DNA of 64,000 nt from Morella rubra (Eukaryota > Streptophyta > Magnoliopsida > Fagales > Myricaceae). Where the stretch lies: assembly GCA_003952965.2 (NCBI GenBank), contig CM025850.1, positions 13,416,323 through 13,480,322 of the forward strand, read 5' to 3'. Made by a program: the position numbers and the translations under genes. Positions 1 to 12,089 of this stretch are shown piece by piece; position 1 is the stretch's first letter, and each line of letters opens with the position of its first letter. Below the pieces are notes generated by a model. It saw nothing but the letters and a program-made list of their open reading frames with translations. It had not been told where the DNA came from and ran no database searches.

Positions 1-1000
1 CAAGGAAGAGACCCCACCAAAAACACTGGGAGAAAGAGTGACCGGAGATGTTCCAAAACAGTTGAATATAGTCAGTGTCTTCAGAAAGGGTAGTTTGAGC
101 AGGGATTCTGAGAGATTAGCAGACGGTTTGCAAGGTGGGCTGGCAATATCGGGGCCAATATGAATCTTTGTTACATGAAAGATTGGAGGGTCTTCACCAA
201 TCTCGCATTGAATACCAGGCCATGGAGTCTCCGTACATGGTTGTGGATGTGATTCGGCCCACCCTGGGTCCTCTAAAAGAGCACCCAAAACTTCAAATAG
301 CCCAAAAATCTCGTCCTCTTCCATCATCGTCTGAACCCCATTTGAGCGGTGTTGTCCTGCGATCAACTCCCCTGCCAAAACAAAGAACCCTAGAAACAAA
401 AGAGACGAAGGTGGCATGGGGAAAGACTATGAAACCGAGAAACGAAAACTCAAGAAAGCTTGAAAGTTGTAGTTTTAGAACCAAAAGATCACTGTCTCAC
501 AAACATTTCTTTGACGGTATTGAAGGCAAAGTGGACGGAAGTAAAGGTATAGCTATGAAGGCTGGAGCTGCCCTTTCTGTCAGTGCGAAAGCTGCATCGA
601 GACCTAAAGTTGTCGCCTTTGCTCACACAATTGCGAGTGCATGAGTACGACAGTGGAAGTTTGCATGGAAAGGGCCGCGAGGCAAGAGGAGGTGAACAGT
701 TATCGTAAGTGGAAAAGCTTGCAAGAATGGTCAAATTGTGTATTTGGAAGAAGTGCAGCTTGACGGGACGTAGCAATATCTATGTCCTGGGACCGACAGA
801 ACAAAGATACTTTACAGGCTTATAGACTCCACACTGGACAGGACCGCTGGTCTCTCTCTCTCTCTCCATAGATTTCCCTCGTATTGCCTGCAGGTCGCTC
901 TAGAGGAATCCCGACCACAAATATTCCCATATTTATCTCAGCTCTCAACCTTAATCTCGTATTTCTGTAGCCTTGAGTTGGCCCAGCTAGCTACTGTAAA
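1..1000. other. Unrecognised, possibly decayed coding sequence
   Basis: The first ~780 bases are less AT-rich than what follows and keep an open plus-strand frame at 135-644 (about 169 codons, opened by a non-ATG codon). The encoded sequence is basic and Ser/Lys/Arg-rich with no motif I recognise. A different frame (1-170) is also open and the two do not join cleanly, which suggests a frameshifted remnant. It could be the end of a retroelement gag/ORF1 or of a gene that begins outside the window. A short CT microsatellite lies near 850-866. I assign no function. Confidence 0.25.
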
Positions 1001-2065
1001 GGAATTGGATTTTAAAAAATAAAATTTAAATAATAAAATTTATCTATTTTTATTAGTTTAATTTTTTTAGATAAATGGTAAATGTATGAAAGTTAAGATT
1101 TTAAATTTGAGATCTTATTTGTACTTTTTTTAAATTTTAATTAAATATTATTAGTGTTAAATTTTTGAATTAAAGGATAGTTCAATCCACAGTATATATA
1201 CAAGCTAAAATTTGTGCTGCTTGAGTTAAGATTTAGGCTGAGCGTCAGATGATATCCTTCCTATACGGTAGAGCTTTAGATCTATTCCATGATTTGCTCA
1301 ACTGTTACCCCGCCATTAGAAAAACTTTGAATCTTTGACCTTAGATAATTTGCCACCGTTTTCTTTGTGCAATACCAATGCTCAAGATACACCAATTAAA
1401 TGATGCCACGTGTCTTCTAGCCTAGAAATGTCAAATCACTTATCTAATCATATACCACATTATTACCTCTTAAACATGTCAGTGACACGTCATTATTTTA
1501 GAAAAAAAATAGAAACTTCAATTGGGGTTCAGCTTAGCCCTCAACGAAAGACTTAGATAATTTTTGCCCAATTTCAGTAGGCGTTCAAGAAAGAAATCGC
1601 AGTCAACACTTGAATGCTTTGAATCGCAGCAAGCCACTTTGTTCGAAGAGAACCACAATAACTTTCGAAGTCAGCAACGCACTTTGTTGAGAAGGTTGCT
1701 TTCGACATATTCCATTGGAGTTGCTAACGATAACTAAACACATTACAGTGATCTAGGAATCTTTTAGACAAACATCAGAAGATATATTCACTCATGGTCC
1801 GTGGAGAGTTTAAGGCTGCTACGCCTATTCCAATGGCACCAAATCCATTGCCGTGCAAAATGGAAACATAAGAGCGTTTTTCTCTAAAGACAAATAAACT
1901 AGGCACAAATCTATCCAATTCCAATTTGTCTTTTAATGTAAATGAGATGCGAATAGCCGATTCAAATTTTGGGAGTTACAGATTTGATTTCGGGAGAAAG
2001 GACTTAGGGCAGAGAGGTGTACCAAGCGGAGGAGAAGAAATCATGGTTGGGGGTGAGAAGGTTTG
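1001..2065. other. AT-rich intergenic DNA
   Basis: No convincing reading frame or RNA gene. The stretch 1,391-1,500 resembles, in inverted orientation, 3,488-3,597 (shared words such as ATGATGCCAC and GACATGTCA). This may be a pair of degenerate terminal inverted repeats of an older element that holds the copia remnant between them. The similarity is partial and boundaries cannot be set by eye. Confidence 0.3.
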
Positions 2066-3407
2066 AGCGTGGGTGAGTATCGTATTTATAATTACAAAGA
2101 ATAATTACATATCAATTACAGCTGATTTAGAGGAAGAAACAAATCTCCTAGAATCAATACAATCAAGGGTCAATGGGTCTATGTATGGGAAGCCTAAGAT
2201 GTGGGCATGTGATCCTCAACACCCCCCCCCCTTCCCCCGCCACAAGCTAAGTATCGGATTGGAACTGACGTGAAGCTTGAGGGAAAAAATTCAAAGAGAG
2301 GCCAAGGTACACTCTCGGTGAAAGATGTCGGCAATCTGAAGATGTGAGGCACATATTGAGTGCAAAGTATACAGCTAGAACAAGCTCGCGAAGAAAATGG
2401 TAGTCCAATTCCACATGCTTGGCGCACTTATGGGAAACCGGGTTGGAGCTCACGTCTTAACCATTGTTGGGGCGGGAAAAGGTGCGTTGGTTAGATTTGT
2501 GGGAGGAGGCAGTGAACGCAGCAGCAGGGGGTACAGTAGGCTCAAGGGATCTGTGAAAAATCTCAAAGCTCTCAGCTTTGGAGACAAGATCGGCAAAGGT
2601 GGGTAGCAAGGTGAGAGCCATTTGGGCAGAGGAGAAGCTGGAGAAATCAGTGTCAAAACCGCGAAACCAGTGCACTTTGTCAACGCCATCAACCGAATGA
2701 CCGATGGATGGAGCTGGTCACAAAGATTTTTGAAGGTCCGTGCAAAATTAGCCCAGATCTGGTACCTCTCTTCATTAACTGAAGTTCATTCTTGAGTTGA
2801 ATCTCTCTAGCTTTGGATCGATGATTAAAGGTGGTCTCCAAGGCAAGCCAAACCTCTCGAGCAGTAGAGAGACCAACAATCTCAGTCAGAGCCTCTTTGG
2901 TAAGATAGGAACGAAGAAGACAAAGGAGACGTTGGTCAGCAGCCCTTCACGCCAGGTATTTGTCGTTGGGTGTCTGAGAAGTGGCTGGGTCAAATTTGGT
3001 GGATGGGACAGTGGAACCATCGATATGACCAAGTAAATCTTGGTTCTCAATGGAGGAAAGAATGAGACTATGCCAGAGAAGGTAATTTGTAGAAGAGAGT
3101 TTGATGGTAATCATGTGAATAAGGGTATTGAAGGGACGAACAGGGGAAGAGGTTTCGGTGGCCATGGGAGAGGATCAAGAAGGAGGTGAGTCCGATTTTG
3201 TGTCTGATACCATAAGAAGGTTTGTAAAACCACCACACATTGAACGTGGGTGAGTATCGTATTTATAATTACAAAGAATAATTACATATCAATTACAGCT
3301 GATTTAGAGGAGGAAACAATCTCTTAGAATCAAGGTAATAAGTTGCAACCAAAGGTCAATGGGTCTATGTATGGGAAGCCTTAGATGTGGCCGTGTGTTC
3401 CTCAACA
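2066..3407 (-). mobile_element. Internally deleted Ty1/copia LTR retrotransposon
   Basis: Minus-strand element about 1.34 kb long. Two direct repeats (3,223-3,407 and about 2,066-2,221) act as LTRs; both begin TGTTGAGG on the minus strand. Next to the 5' LTR lies a copia-type primer-binding site (TGGTATCAGACA, 3,201-3,212), complementary to initiator tRNA-Met as in many copia elements. Next to the 3' LTR is a G-rich polypurine tract (2,222-2,239). The inside codes for a UBN2-type gag (from 3,165; NYLLWHS motif, then a frameshift near 2,945) and then passes near 2,455 into the end of a copia RNase H (KHVELDYHFLRE). Protease, integrase and reverse transcriptase are missing, so it cannot be autonomous. 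Confidence 0.75.
3223..3407 (-). repeat. 5' LTR of the copia remnant
   Basis: 185-bp LTR with TG...CA ends on the minus strand (starts TGTTGAGG, ends TTTTACA), followed by a short spacer and the primer-binding site. It shares about 140 bp of near-identical sequence with the left copy at 2,066-2,221. The left copy lacks the last ~20 bp, so target-site duplications could not be verified. Confidence 0.65.
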
Positions 3408-3860
3408 GAGGGGAGGGGTAGAAGGGGATTACGCCGTTTAGCTTATCCCTTGTTGATGTTTTTTAAAAAAAAAAAAAAAAAAAAAATTAACGTGTTAGTG
3501 ACATGTCATGAATGGGGTGACATGGCAAATGATTAGGCTACTGGCTTGGCATTCGTGGGCCCAGAGGACATGTGGCATCATCACCTGATTGGTGCTGATG
3601 TGTTTGTTTTTGCCATTTCAGCACTTACCGTTAGATATTCAAACGGCATGCGGACGGAGGGGCCTATGTGAATTCAAGTTTTACCTCAAGAGTATAAAAA
3701 GGACTTTGTTTACCACAGGGGCATATCTGTAATTCATGCATACCACAAGGACATGAGATGCATTTAAGCCTAATAATAAAGCCAAATGCTTTGAAGAGGA
3801 AAACTTACATCGAGTGGTGCATTCGTGATGGAGGCCAAGGCATAGCTACGCAAACCAATG
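3408..3860. other. Intergenic DNA with poly(A) run
   Basis: Contains an A-run of more than 20 bases at 3,465-3,486 and the segment 3,488-3,597 that resembles 1,391-1,500 in inverted orientation. No gene seen. Confidence 0.35.
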
Positions 3861-4075
3861 CATGCAGTGGAGCCAGAAATTAATATTTGGGGCCTTTCGT
3901 ATAATAACAATATGTTTTTATATTGTTAATTTAATAAAAACATATAATATAAAAATGTTTATCATTAGGTTATATTTTTAATTTAAGAGATAATAAAATT
4001 ATTAATAAGTTACTGACTTAGAGATATATAGCTTTCATGGTAGTTATTAACAAAGATCATGAATTATAATAAGGG

Positions 4076-7000
4076 AAATTGGCAATATGATCACTAGGTT
4101 TATACCAAGCTGACGATTTAGTCACTAGGTTTCATTTTTTTACTTTATAGCTACTGAGTCCATACCCGTGTAACGATTGGGTCCTTCCGTTCATGTTCCG
4201 TCAATCCATTTAACGGAATGTCATGCCACGTCATCGTTTTGCCTAATCATCACTCACTAATGTGATTCAACAGCCAAGTCACCTTAAAGAATCAAAATGC
4301 ACCATTTCACTGCTCTATAAGATTTTGCCCAAAGAACAAAACGACAAACTGTATGTCAAATGGTCATTACGTATTTCTCTTGTCTTCCCCATTTTCTCCC
4401 GAAGGTCTTCTTCTTCGCCATTTTTCCTCTTTCCAGCTACTCAACTTCACAATAAAGAGAAAACCTGCTCTGGTCTTCTCGCAAGGTTCTCTCTCTCTAT
4501 GTCCAGGAGATGATGAGGGTGTACACCCCTTTTTCAGGTTTAGCAGATCTCATTGGAAGGTGAGTTGGGAAATGGCTATGGGTTTTTTGGTTGTGACTCT
4601 TTGCCTTGACGCTAGTGGAATCACTCCCCAAAAGTATTGAGCTTGATAACAGCTTCACAGTTCCCTTGACTGGGAGGTTAGTGGGCATTCTTATATTTTG
4701 ATTCCAAGAGTTAAGGAGTACAAAATTGGTGAACAGTGAGAACTATTAGCACTAATATCATGTAGATCTAGTTGTACAATCTATCTGTGCAAATCAACCA
4801 TTATGGTTATGATTACGCCCAAAGAATAACGCGGTAGTTGCAGCACAGCTTTGGGGTGTCGATTCCTAGGCAAGATAGGTGAAAGAACTCAGTTAGAACA
4901 AGAAAATTAAAGGAAAAAACTTAATTATCAATTGGAAATAACTTGATTGAACTATGATTTTAGAAACTTAAAATTATAATAGTGAAAATGGTTACTCAAG
5001 ATTATGGATAGCAAAGCATCGGGAATTCCTCGTTCAAATCTGGTATATCAATTTCTCTTGATTCATTGATTAACACAACTAGGGAATTCAACTCCAAAGT
5101 CCCCAATTGGAAGATATAGAACTACAAACCAAAACTTAATTCAAAGGTAACCCTTTGTGAAATCATTCACCACTTTAAAATCATATGAGTTATTATTCTT
5201 ATTGACATAACCTAATGACGACAATATACCTTATGGGTAATATTGCAGCAAAAAATCAAATCAACAAGATAATAACTTATCTGAAATACAATCATGGATG
5301 TTAACCATTCGATAGACAAAGCATGACTGAATCATTGAAGAGAATCGTTCCAAGATCATTCAGAGACGAGAAAACAAACTAATAACAATTGGAGAATGAT
5401 AAACAAGAGTTGTATCAACGTGAAGAATGATTACATGAATCAAAAGTAAATAGATAATACCATTATTCGTACGAGTTCATCCCTAGCCTTACTTGGAGAT
5501 TTAGCTATCCATTCGAGCAAAGAAACTCTCTCCTTAAAAGATAGCTAAAGAAAAGAAAAAGAAACTCAAAAACCTCTTCAAAACCTAGCTTCCACGAGCT
5601 TAAGAAGTCTTTTCCCACATCCTCCAAGCTATCTTCCTTTCAAAGAAAGAAAATCGTATCCCAAATTCGCACATTCAATGTTTCAGATTTTACTCCTAAT
5701 ATTTCGGGCCCTTTTTCTCATATTAAATGTCAGAATTTGAAGACCGTTAGTTTGTAGCCCTTTGCGTTGACTTTCATATCCTTTTTGAATCGCACCAATC
5801 CAATAGCTGACGTGGAAGATATGATAATAAAAGTGACGACTGCTCAGAGAATATCGTACCAATAATTCTTCAGATATTACGGCACCTATTTCTCCTAGTA
5901 AACGTCCGAATTTGAGAATCTCTATTTCTGGAGAAAATGTTGCTATTTAAGTTAGGATTCCAACGCTTTTTGAATCGGATTAATACCATCTTAGACGGAA
6001 GAAATATGATAAAAATACTGAAACTGTGCAGAAGATCTTCCAATTCGGGATTTTTTTCAAACTCATTTCATTCAACTTCTAGGTCTTCTTGCTTGATTGG
6101 ATAGAGCCCAAACTAGAATTAAGCTCCATCTCTTAGAGTTAGAGGTCCAACTCTTCTTAATTTATTTCCTGCAAGAAAATCACCAAAAATTAATCACAAC
6201 TAGACACTTTGTAAAATAACATTCAAGTTGGAAAAATATCATTAAAATGTCCGAATTATATATATGGATTAACAAATGAACATGAAGAAGTAACATTCAG
6301 AGTGCACTTTTATGCACTCATCAGGTTCAATTACTAAATACTAGAAGACAAGAACAGCGCGACAACAATTTAGCAACAAAGCATTTGTAAATAGAGTAGC
6401 GGATTAGCTGCAATTGTGACCGTGTTCAGCTCTCATCCCCCAAAAACATATACTCTCTCCACTAGAACCCTGCTCATCGATGTGGAAGTGGATGAAGCCA
6501 TGTGCTATGTTCTATTTTATATCAGTGGGTCACTTTTTGAAATCTGCAGCAAACAAAGAGGAAGTGAATATAACAAATTCAAGGATAAAATAATGGAGGA
6601 TAGAAGATAAAAGAAAATTCAAGAGAATATGAGAAATTCAAGGATAAAAGAGGGTAGGAAATTTGTCCGGCCAGGGGAGGAGAAGAACTGCAGGGATAAG
6701 AATGAAAAGGAGAAAAGAATGGGGAAGAAGCGGGCTGGAGTTTGACAAAGTCCAGATCAGACTGAAACTCTTCACTCAGAGGAAATGGTAAAGCCCAAAG
6801 CATTTCCTTAACTCGATCAGATTATACAGCCGATCACCGGCGGAATTACTCACCTAACAAATTCATGGAGGCAGAGAAAATAAATAGAATGTAGGGAAGA
6901 AGTTAGGTGGGTTGGGTTTACCAATAGTGTTTTTCTTCTCTCTCTCTCCACTTGGAGTCGTGCTGATTTCCTTCTATTTCTCCTTTCTCCTACCTTTTTT

Positions 7001-7317
7001 TTTCTTCTCTCTTTCTTTTCCTTACTCGATCAGATTAACAGTCTGCAGTTTTGTTCTTTCGGCAAAATCGTATAGAGCAATGAAAACAGTGAGTTTTGAT
7101 TATTTCAGGTGACATTGCTGATGAATCACATGAATGGGTGCTGATTGGGCAAAAAGATGACGTGGCATGGTATTCCGTTAAATAGATTGACGGAACATAG
7201 ACGGAAGGACCCAATCATCACACCGGTATGGACTCAATGACCATAAAGTAAAAAAAATGAAACCTAGTGACTAAATCGTCAAAGTAGTATAAATTTAGTG
7301 ACCATATTGCCAATTTC
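4076..7317. mobile_element. Non-autonomous Mutator-like element with ~180-bp TIRs
   Basis: Long terminal inverted repeats: 4,076-4,255 reads inward from AAATTGGCAATATG, and 7,130-7,317 is its close inverse ending CATATTGCCAATTT. Shared internal words include GACCCAATC, TTCCGTTAAAT and GATGACGTGGCATG. Long TIRs and no transposase fit a non-autonomous MULE. The interior carries an inserted solo LTR (about 4,809-6,324) and short open stretches (for example 4,572-4,690) that could be captured host sequence, though no gene could be identified. A 9-bp target duplication is not clear; flanks are both TATAA-rich. Confidence 0.6.
4809..6324. repeat. Putative solo LTR inside the MULE
   Basis: Begins TGATTACGCCC and ends TTATGCACTCATCA, giving the TG...CA ends of an LTR about 1.5 kb long. 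Flanking 5-mers are GGTTA on the left and GGTTC on the right, a 4/5 match to a target duplication. There is no coding sequence inside. The end 'GCACTCATCA' resembles the 3' end of plant gypsy LTRs as I recall them. A second LTR copy is not present, so a solo LTR is the simplest reading. Confidence 0.45.
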
Positions 7318-7804
7318 TCTATAAATAATAGTTTTCTCCTTAAAACCCAAAATTTCTAACATTCAATGTTTTCTTCAAGTTACATTTGTAGATAAAACAA
7401 TGTTTGAAGAGCTAAAGAAAAATAAAAGTAAACAACACATTATGAGTTTTATTGTTAAATATATTGTCAAGAGGAAAAAATTGTCTAAAACCTTTGAATT
7501 AAATTTTTTTTTCTACAAATTGGCAAGATTCAAATTAAATCTTGAAATTTAATAAACATGTAATTTCAAATATTCAAGGGGCCTAAATATTAATTTTTGC
7601 AAAACCTATATTTATAGGGACCAAAGAGGGGTTTTAAAATTTTTTGGATGGCCAAATCTTAGGGCAAGTTCGTTTTCTAAAAACTATAGGATTTTGATAG
7701 AATTGTGAATATTTATGTAGATTAGAGTTTTATAGGTTTTTGTGTAAAGGTTAGTGAAAAGTTTTAAAGATATTTAATTTTTGTTGAAGTTTGTAAAAAT
7801 GTAT

Positions 7805-9319
7805 TGTTAGCCTAAGATTGTTTTGCAAATAATCCATAATTGATTCTGATGATAACAAACAATTTAAGTTTTGAAGGATTTTAGATTTTACATTGTCAAT
7901 CCACTTTTCTAAAGATTTATTTCAAATTTGAGGTTATCTCTCTAAAATATTTCTAAGTGACTTGAACACCATTACACAAGTTGATAAGATCAATTTTTCA
8001 TATTGTAGGTGTTTAAAGAAGTTTGGAATGGTTTGGATACTTTAAAGTTGCTGTTTTTTCTCTCCAGCACTTATAAGTTCGACACATTGATCATAGTGTC
8101 GACACATTGCACTTACACTTGAGAGCCCAACTCCAAAATGCAAAAATTCACTGTCGACAGCATTTTCAGACTAAGTGTTCAATGTGTCGACACATTGAAG
8201 ACTATGTGTCGACACATTGCACTGTCTCCCGAGAGAAAAACATGGTGTCGACACATAGAAGACAATGTGTCGACACATAGTGCGAATTTGCAGATATCCT
8301 GGAAACGACGCCAGATCATCCAAAATGTTTCAAAAAGTCTTTTAAACCCCTCCAACAGTAAAATGAAGCCACTTGATGACCGTTGAAGACCTAGGGGCTA
8401 TAAGAAGAACGAGATGGAGAGAGAAGAATAGCTCGATCATCATCGCAACATCTAGAGAGAGAAAAAGCCAAGATCCAAATAAATCCATTTGCTGATTCCT
8501 TCAAGTTCAAAGCTCTCATTGTCAAAACTTCTCCTCTTGCTCGTCATTGACGACTTTGCCTTCAAAGGGAGAGAAATTTATTGAAGAAGAGAAAACACTT
8601 GCTATTACTCTTGCCCTAACTTCTAGAGAGAGAAAGTGCTTTGAAGAAGAGGGAAAACCGCATCTACCAAAAAGGCTTGTGCTCACACCTTCCAAACTTT
8701 AGATTTCCTTTGATAATTTTGTCTTCTTGCACTTTATTGAGCTTTTCACTTGCTGATTTGGCTTAGAGAGCCATTCCACACGTTGTGAGCTTTCCACTTG
8801 CATATTCGGCTTAGAGAGCCATTCTTCATTGTACCCATCTATTGTAAAACATTTGAGTGTTGGGAAAACACTTGGTCCTACTTGTGAGAGTAGAAGAAAT
8901 CCCTTGGGTTTTGGGATTTGTGAGAGAGTTGAAGCGTGAGCTCGAAAAACGCTTTGTAAAGGTTCCTTAGCACCCGGAAGCTAAGGTGTATTTGCTATTT
9001 GAAGAATAGTGAAGGAAGCCCAAGGAAGTCAATAGCCTTGGGGTGGACGTAGGCAAGTGTTGGCCGAACCACCTAAAATTACGGTATCATCTCTTTAACT
9101 CTATCTCTCTTACGTTTCAGTACATATTCATACTTGTGGAGATTTATGCTTTATGATTTATTGTTCTCTTATTAAGAAGCATTAAGCATATTCAGATCTG
9201 CTCTTGTATTTGTAGAAATAGTATATTTTCTAGATCTGCATTTTTATTAAAAAGGGAGACGTTTTTGATAAACCAAATTCACCCCCCCCCCCCCTCTTGG
9301 GTTGTTATTTAGACTCACA
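7805..9319 (+). repeat. Solo LTR, Sirevirus-like (copia), with perfect TSD
   Basis: 1,515-bp segment beginning TGTTAGCC and ending ACTCACA, flanked on both sides by the 5-bp direct repeat TGTAT (7,800-7,804 and 9,320-9,324). There is no internal region or second LTR, so it is a solo LTR left by LTR-LTR recombination. The early 'GATGATAACAAAC' and the late C-run followed by 'CTCTTGGG' (9,283-9,300) are typical of long LTRs of the Sirevirus/Maximus copia group as known from plants; that family call is inference. The LTR carries a cluster of GTCGAC palindromes at 8,078-8,277. Confidence 0.75.
8078..8277. promoter_or_regulatory. Cluster of TGTGTCGACACA palindromes
   Basis: Five near-identical copies of the 12-bp palindrome centred on GTCGAC lie at 8,095, 8,185, 8,206, 8,244 and 8,266, with degenerate copies near 8,078 and 8,150. 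Each copy is followed by ATTG or ATAG and spacing is irregular (21-90 bp). Their position in the first third of an LTR, upstream of where its promoter should lie, suggests repeated cis elements. No binding factor is claimed. Confidence 0.5.
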
Positions 9320-9665
9320 TGTATAAAGAGAGATGATTTGATGTAATTGTTTGATAAAAAAATATTAGAGTCAGGTGAAAAACTATAGATACAAAAGATT
9401 AGTTATAATTTTTTTTGAAAAAGTATTAGAATTTGTGTTAAAAGTTATTGGAGATTGTGTAAAATGTATTGATGTTTTGTATGAATTTTTAAGATTTTGG
9501 ATTTTGTTTTGCAAATTTTATTAAATATATTTGTATTTTATTATAATTTTAAAAATGAACATGCTTTTAATTTTTGTGAAAACAGTATAAAGAACACTAA
9601 GGGATATATAAGGGAGTTTTCAAAATTTTGGGGGCCATGGCCCCGATGTGGCTCTGCCACTGCAT

Positions 9666-11420
9666 GTATGGGAGAAGTCAAGGCGTGTGAATCACATGGA
9701 TAGAAGAAACCCATTCACAGCACAAAGCACTGGACCGGTGAAGAAAGCTACTGGAGATGCGGCCGCCACGATAGTTAGCTTGAAGGAAGGTAAGAAAAAA
9801 ACAATTAGGTCTAATTATAACAACAATCCCCATGGGATTAGGTTGCGAGCCTATAACAATAGTCCCTAAGAAATTAGACAAATTGATCCTGAGCTCAACT
9901 TTCTTGAAAAAGTTGGTCCTGCATTAACCCATTAAATACAAATGCTGAGCTGTAAAAAATATGCCACATAATTCAGCATTATTCAACAGGTGACACGTCA
10001 CGTGCAGACTATGAGGATGCCATGCTGACCCCTGGCTAACATGTCATTTATAGATCAAACTTTTGTATACCCATCAGCAGTGCCACATCAAAAAATATAT
10101 ATATATTAAAAGAACATCTCTCGGCTACCCGGCCCTCCGGCCTATAGACCAAAGAAGAAGAAGAAAAATCTCCAAATTGTAAAGAACCCTAGCGGTCTCA
10201 TATCATCCCCTCCCCATTCAATTTTTAAATAATATTTCTGACAAGTGATATTCATTTTTGCAAAACGTCCCAAAGCATACACCTCAAAAAGGTTAATATT
10301 ATAAATAAATAACAGTCAATTATAGCAGTGCGTCGCTACCAAAAAAAACAAGTGAGGGCAACCTATAACCTCAATAATATTTGGGCTTACAATACCAAAA
10401 AGCTAATAAATTAACCTTGTGCCTCCAAAGATCCTTAACATCACCCAAATTAATATCTTAAATTTAATGTGTTACCGCCCAAATGAGTTTCAAATAGGTC
10501 ACGATTTTGTCTATTGAATTTTGAAGCTCATTTAATCGTAACTTGTTTAAAATTTAAGGGCAATACAGTAATTTGACTAGTACTAAAGTCACGTGATAGA
10601 CACGTATAAACAATTACCGTCAAATTTTACTCCGGTTTGTAAATCTTTAGGAGAGATAACATAATGAACTCAATATCTAAAAAATAAAACATTGGGGTGC
10701 ATTGTGTCAACATCCCTAAACATAAGGAGTGTAGAGTATATGTTATCCTATCATTTAATATGTCAAAATCTCCTTGTAACATTTTAAGAAATACTTGGTG
10801 CTTCATAAACTTATGTTATTATATTCAGGATAATTTCACAAAAGTTAGGTTAACCAAGTCCACTTTTCTCTCGTGCCGATGTAAACATCCCCAAATAATT
10901 TTTCACCTCTCTCCTTTCGTTCCTTTTCCCTTTCTTTCTTTTTTCTTGCTCTCCTTATTAATTTGTTTCTTCTTCCTTCTCTTCTCTTTTTCTTTTTCTT
11001 GTCCTTTTTTTTTTTTAAGTTCTTGGTGTCCTTTCTTTTCTTTAATCTCTGTTCTTTCTCTCGGCGCTCACTCTGTTTGCGATCTGTTTCTTTCAGAACA
11101 TGTGTGCTGTGCGAGCGTGTGATTTGCTTTTCTATTGTTTTTTGTTTGTCTTTTATTATTTGTTCAAATGTTGGCGGTTCATTCGCAGGGGTTAAAAGGT
11201 TTGGGAAAGTGGGAGAACGTCCCCTCTCCTACCGCCTAACATTGCGGTATTTTATTTTATTTTTCTAAGTGCCTAGCATTGCGGTATTTATTTTATTTTT
11301 TCTAAGCGCCTAGCATTGCGGTAAGTGCATGTTAGCTTTTTGTCTTTTTATTTTTCGTTTTGACTAAATTAAGATGCCATTAAATTTTACAAAATACAAA
11401 AATTGGAGCTGGGAGCTGTA
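9666..11420. other. Intergenic, pyrimidine-rich and AT-rich
   Basis: No gene supported. Open frames at 10,697-11,268 are artefacts of a CT-rich tract (10,900-11,060). Around 11,225-11,322 a short phrase (CCTAACATTGCGG / CCTAGCATTGCGG) repeats three times at 45-50-bp spacing. The stretch 9,780-10,090 has the word content of a Mutator-type terminal repeat (GACACGTCACGTG, TGCCATGCTGA) but no partner end was found. Confidence 0.3.
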
Positions 11421-11624
11421 GGTGTGTTTGTTTGTAAAATTTTGGGAGGTTAAAATTTTAGAGTATTGAATTTGTGAAAAAGTGAAGAAAGAGATGATTT
11501 TTAATATTTATTATAGTGAAAAGTAATGATTTGATGGAGGAGAGAGAGAGAGATTGTATTGTAATTTTTTATTGTGTTAAAATTTTAAGAAGTGTAAAAT
11601 TTTGGTGTACAAACGCACCCCTAA
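11421..11624. mobile_element. MITE, copy 1 of a two-copy family
   Basis: About 200 bp with imperfect terminal inverted repeats: left end TAGGTGTGTTTG...TAAAATTTT, right end AAAATTTTGGTGTACAAACGCACCCCTA. The interior matches 63,275-63,465 in inverted orientation over most of its length (shared words AAATATTAAAAATCAT, CACAATAAAAAATTA, TAAAATTTTAAC). The TAGGGGTGCGTTTG-type ends recall hAT-derived MITEs; an 8-bp target duplication is not visible. Confidence 0.55.
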
Positions 11625-12042
11625 TTGGGTAAGATATGGAATGATGATGGTCACGAAGGGGATCCAGGACGCCGATCGGATTTTGGACAGCTCCGTATGA
11701 GCCAAACTCACATTTAGAACAAGCTGCAGGCTGTAAATTTGGTTGTTATTTCCCTCAAATATGGCCATACCTATTATAATTTTACATACAAAATTGGGAA
11801 TTTACAACTTGACACAAGTTGCTATAAAGATATATACACGGTTCATCAAAATTCTAGCATGCATGCATGCATTAAGTCAAAAGATTCATCGAGAATCCTG
11901 CGTCAAACAGAACAAGTCCATTCAAGTGCTCACCAAGCATCCTTATATATATATATATTGGAGATAATAATAAGAATTTGAAACAAAATCATCATGAGTC
12001 CGAAAGGTGTACCATAAATCATGGCGTTCCTTCCGTGTCCGG

Positions 12043-12089
<47 letters not shown>

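Larger units (their letters stand above)
3861..9665. mobile_element. Nested transposon block with short inverted ends
   Basis: The block starts with CATGCAGTGGAGCC (about 3,861) and ends with the related inverse GGCTCTGCCACTGCATG (about 9,649-9,665), each followed inward by a GGGGCC run. This end type (a 'gtggcggagcca' motif then G-rich) is common in plant genomic repeats. If real, these are the ends of one old element opened by later insertions: a Mutator-like element (4,076-7,317) and a solo LTR (7,805-9,319). Sequence between the insertions is AT-rich and non-coding. The class of the outer element is unknown and no clear target duplication was seen. Confidence 0.35.

Noticed and set aside
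10697..11268. 141- and 101-codon open frames rich in Phe/Leu/Ser
   Set aside because: They come from a pyrimidine-rich tract and show no domain; no promoter or conserved motif.
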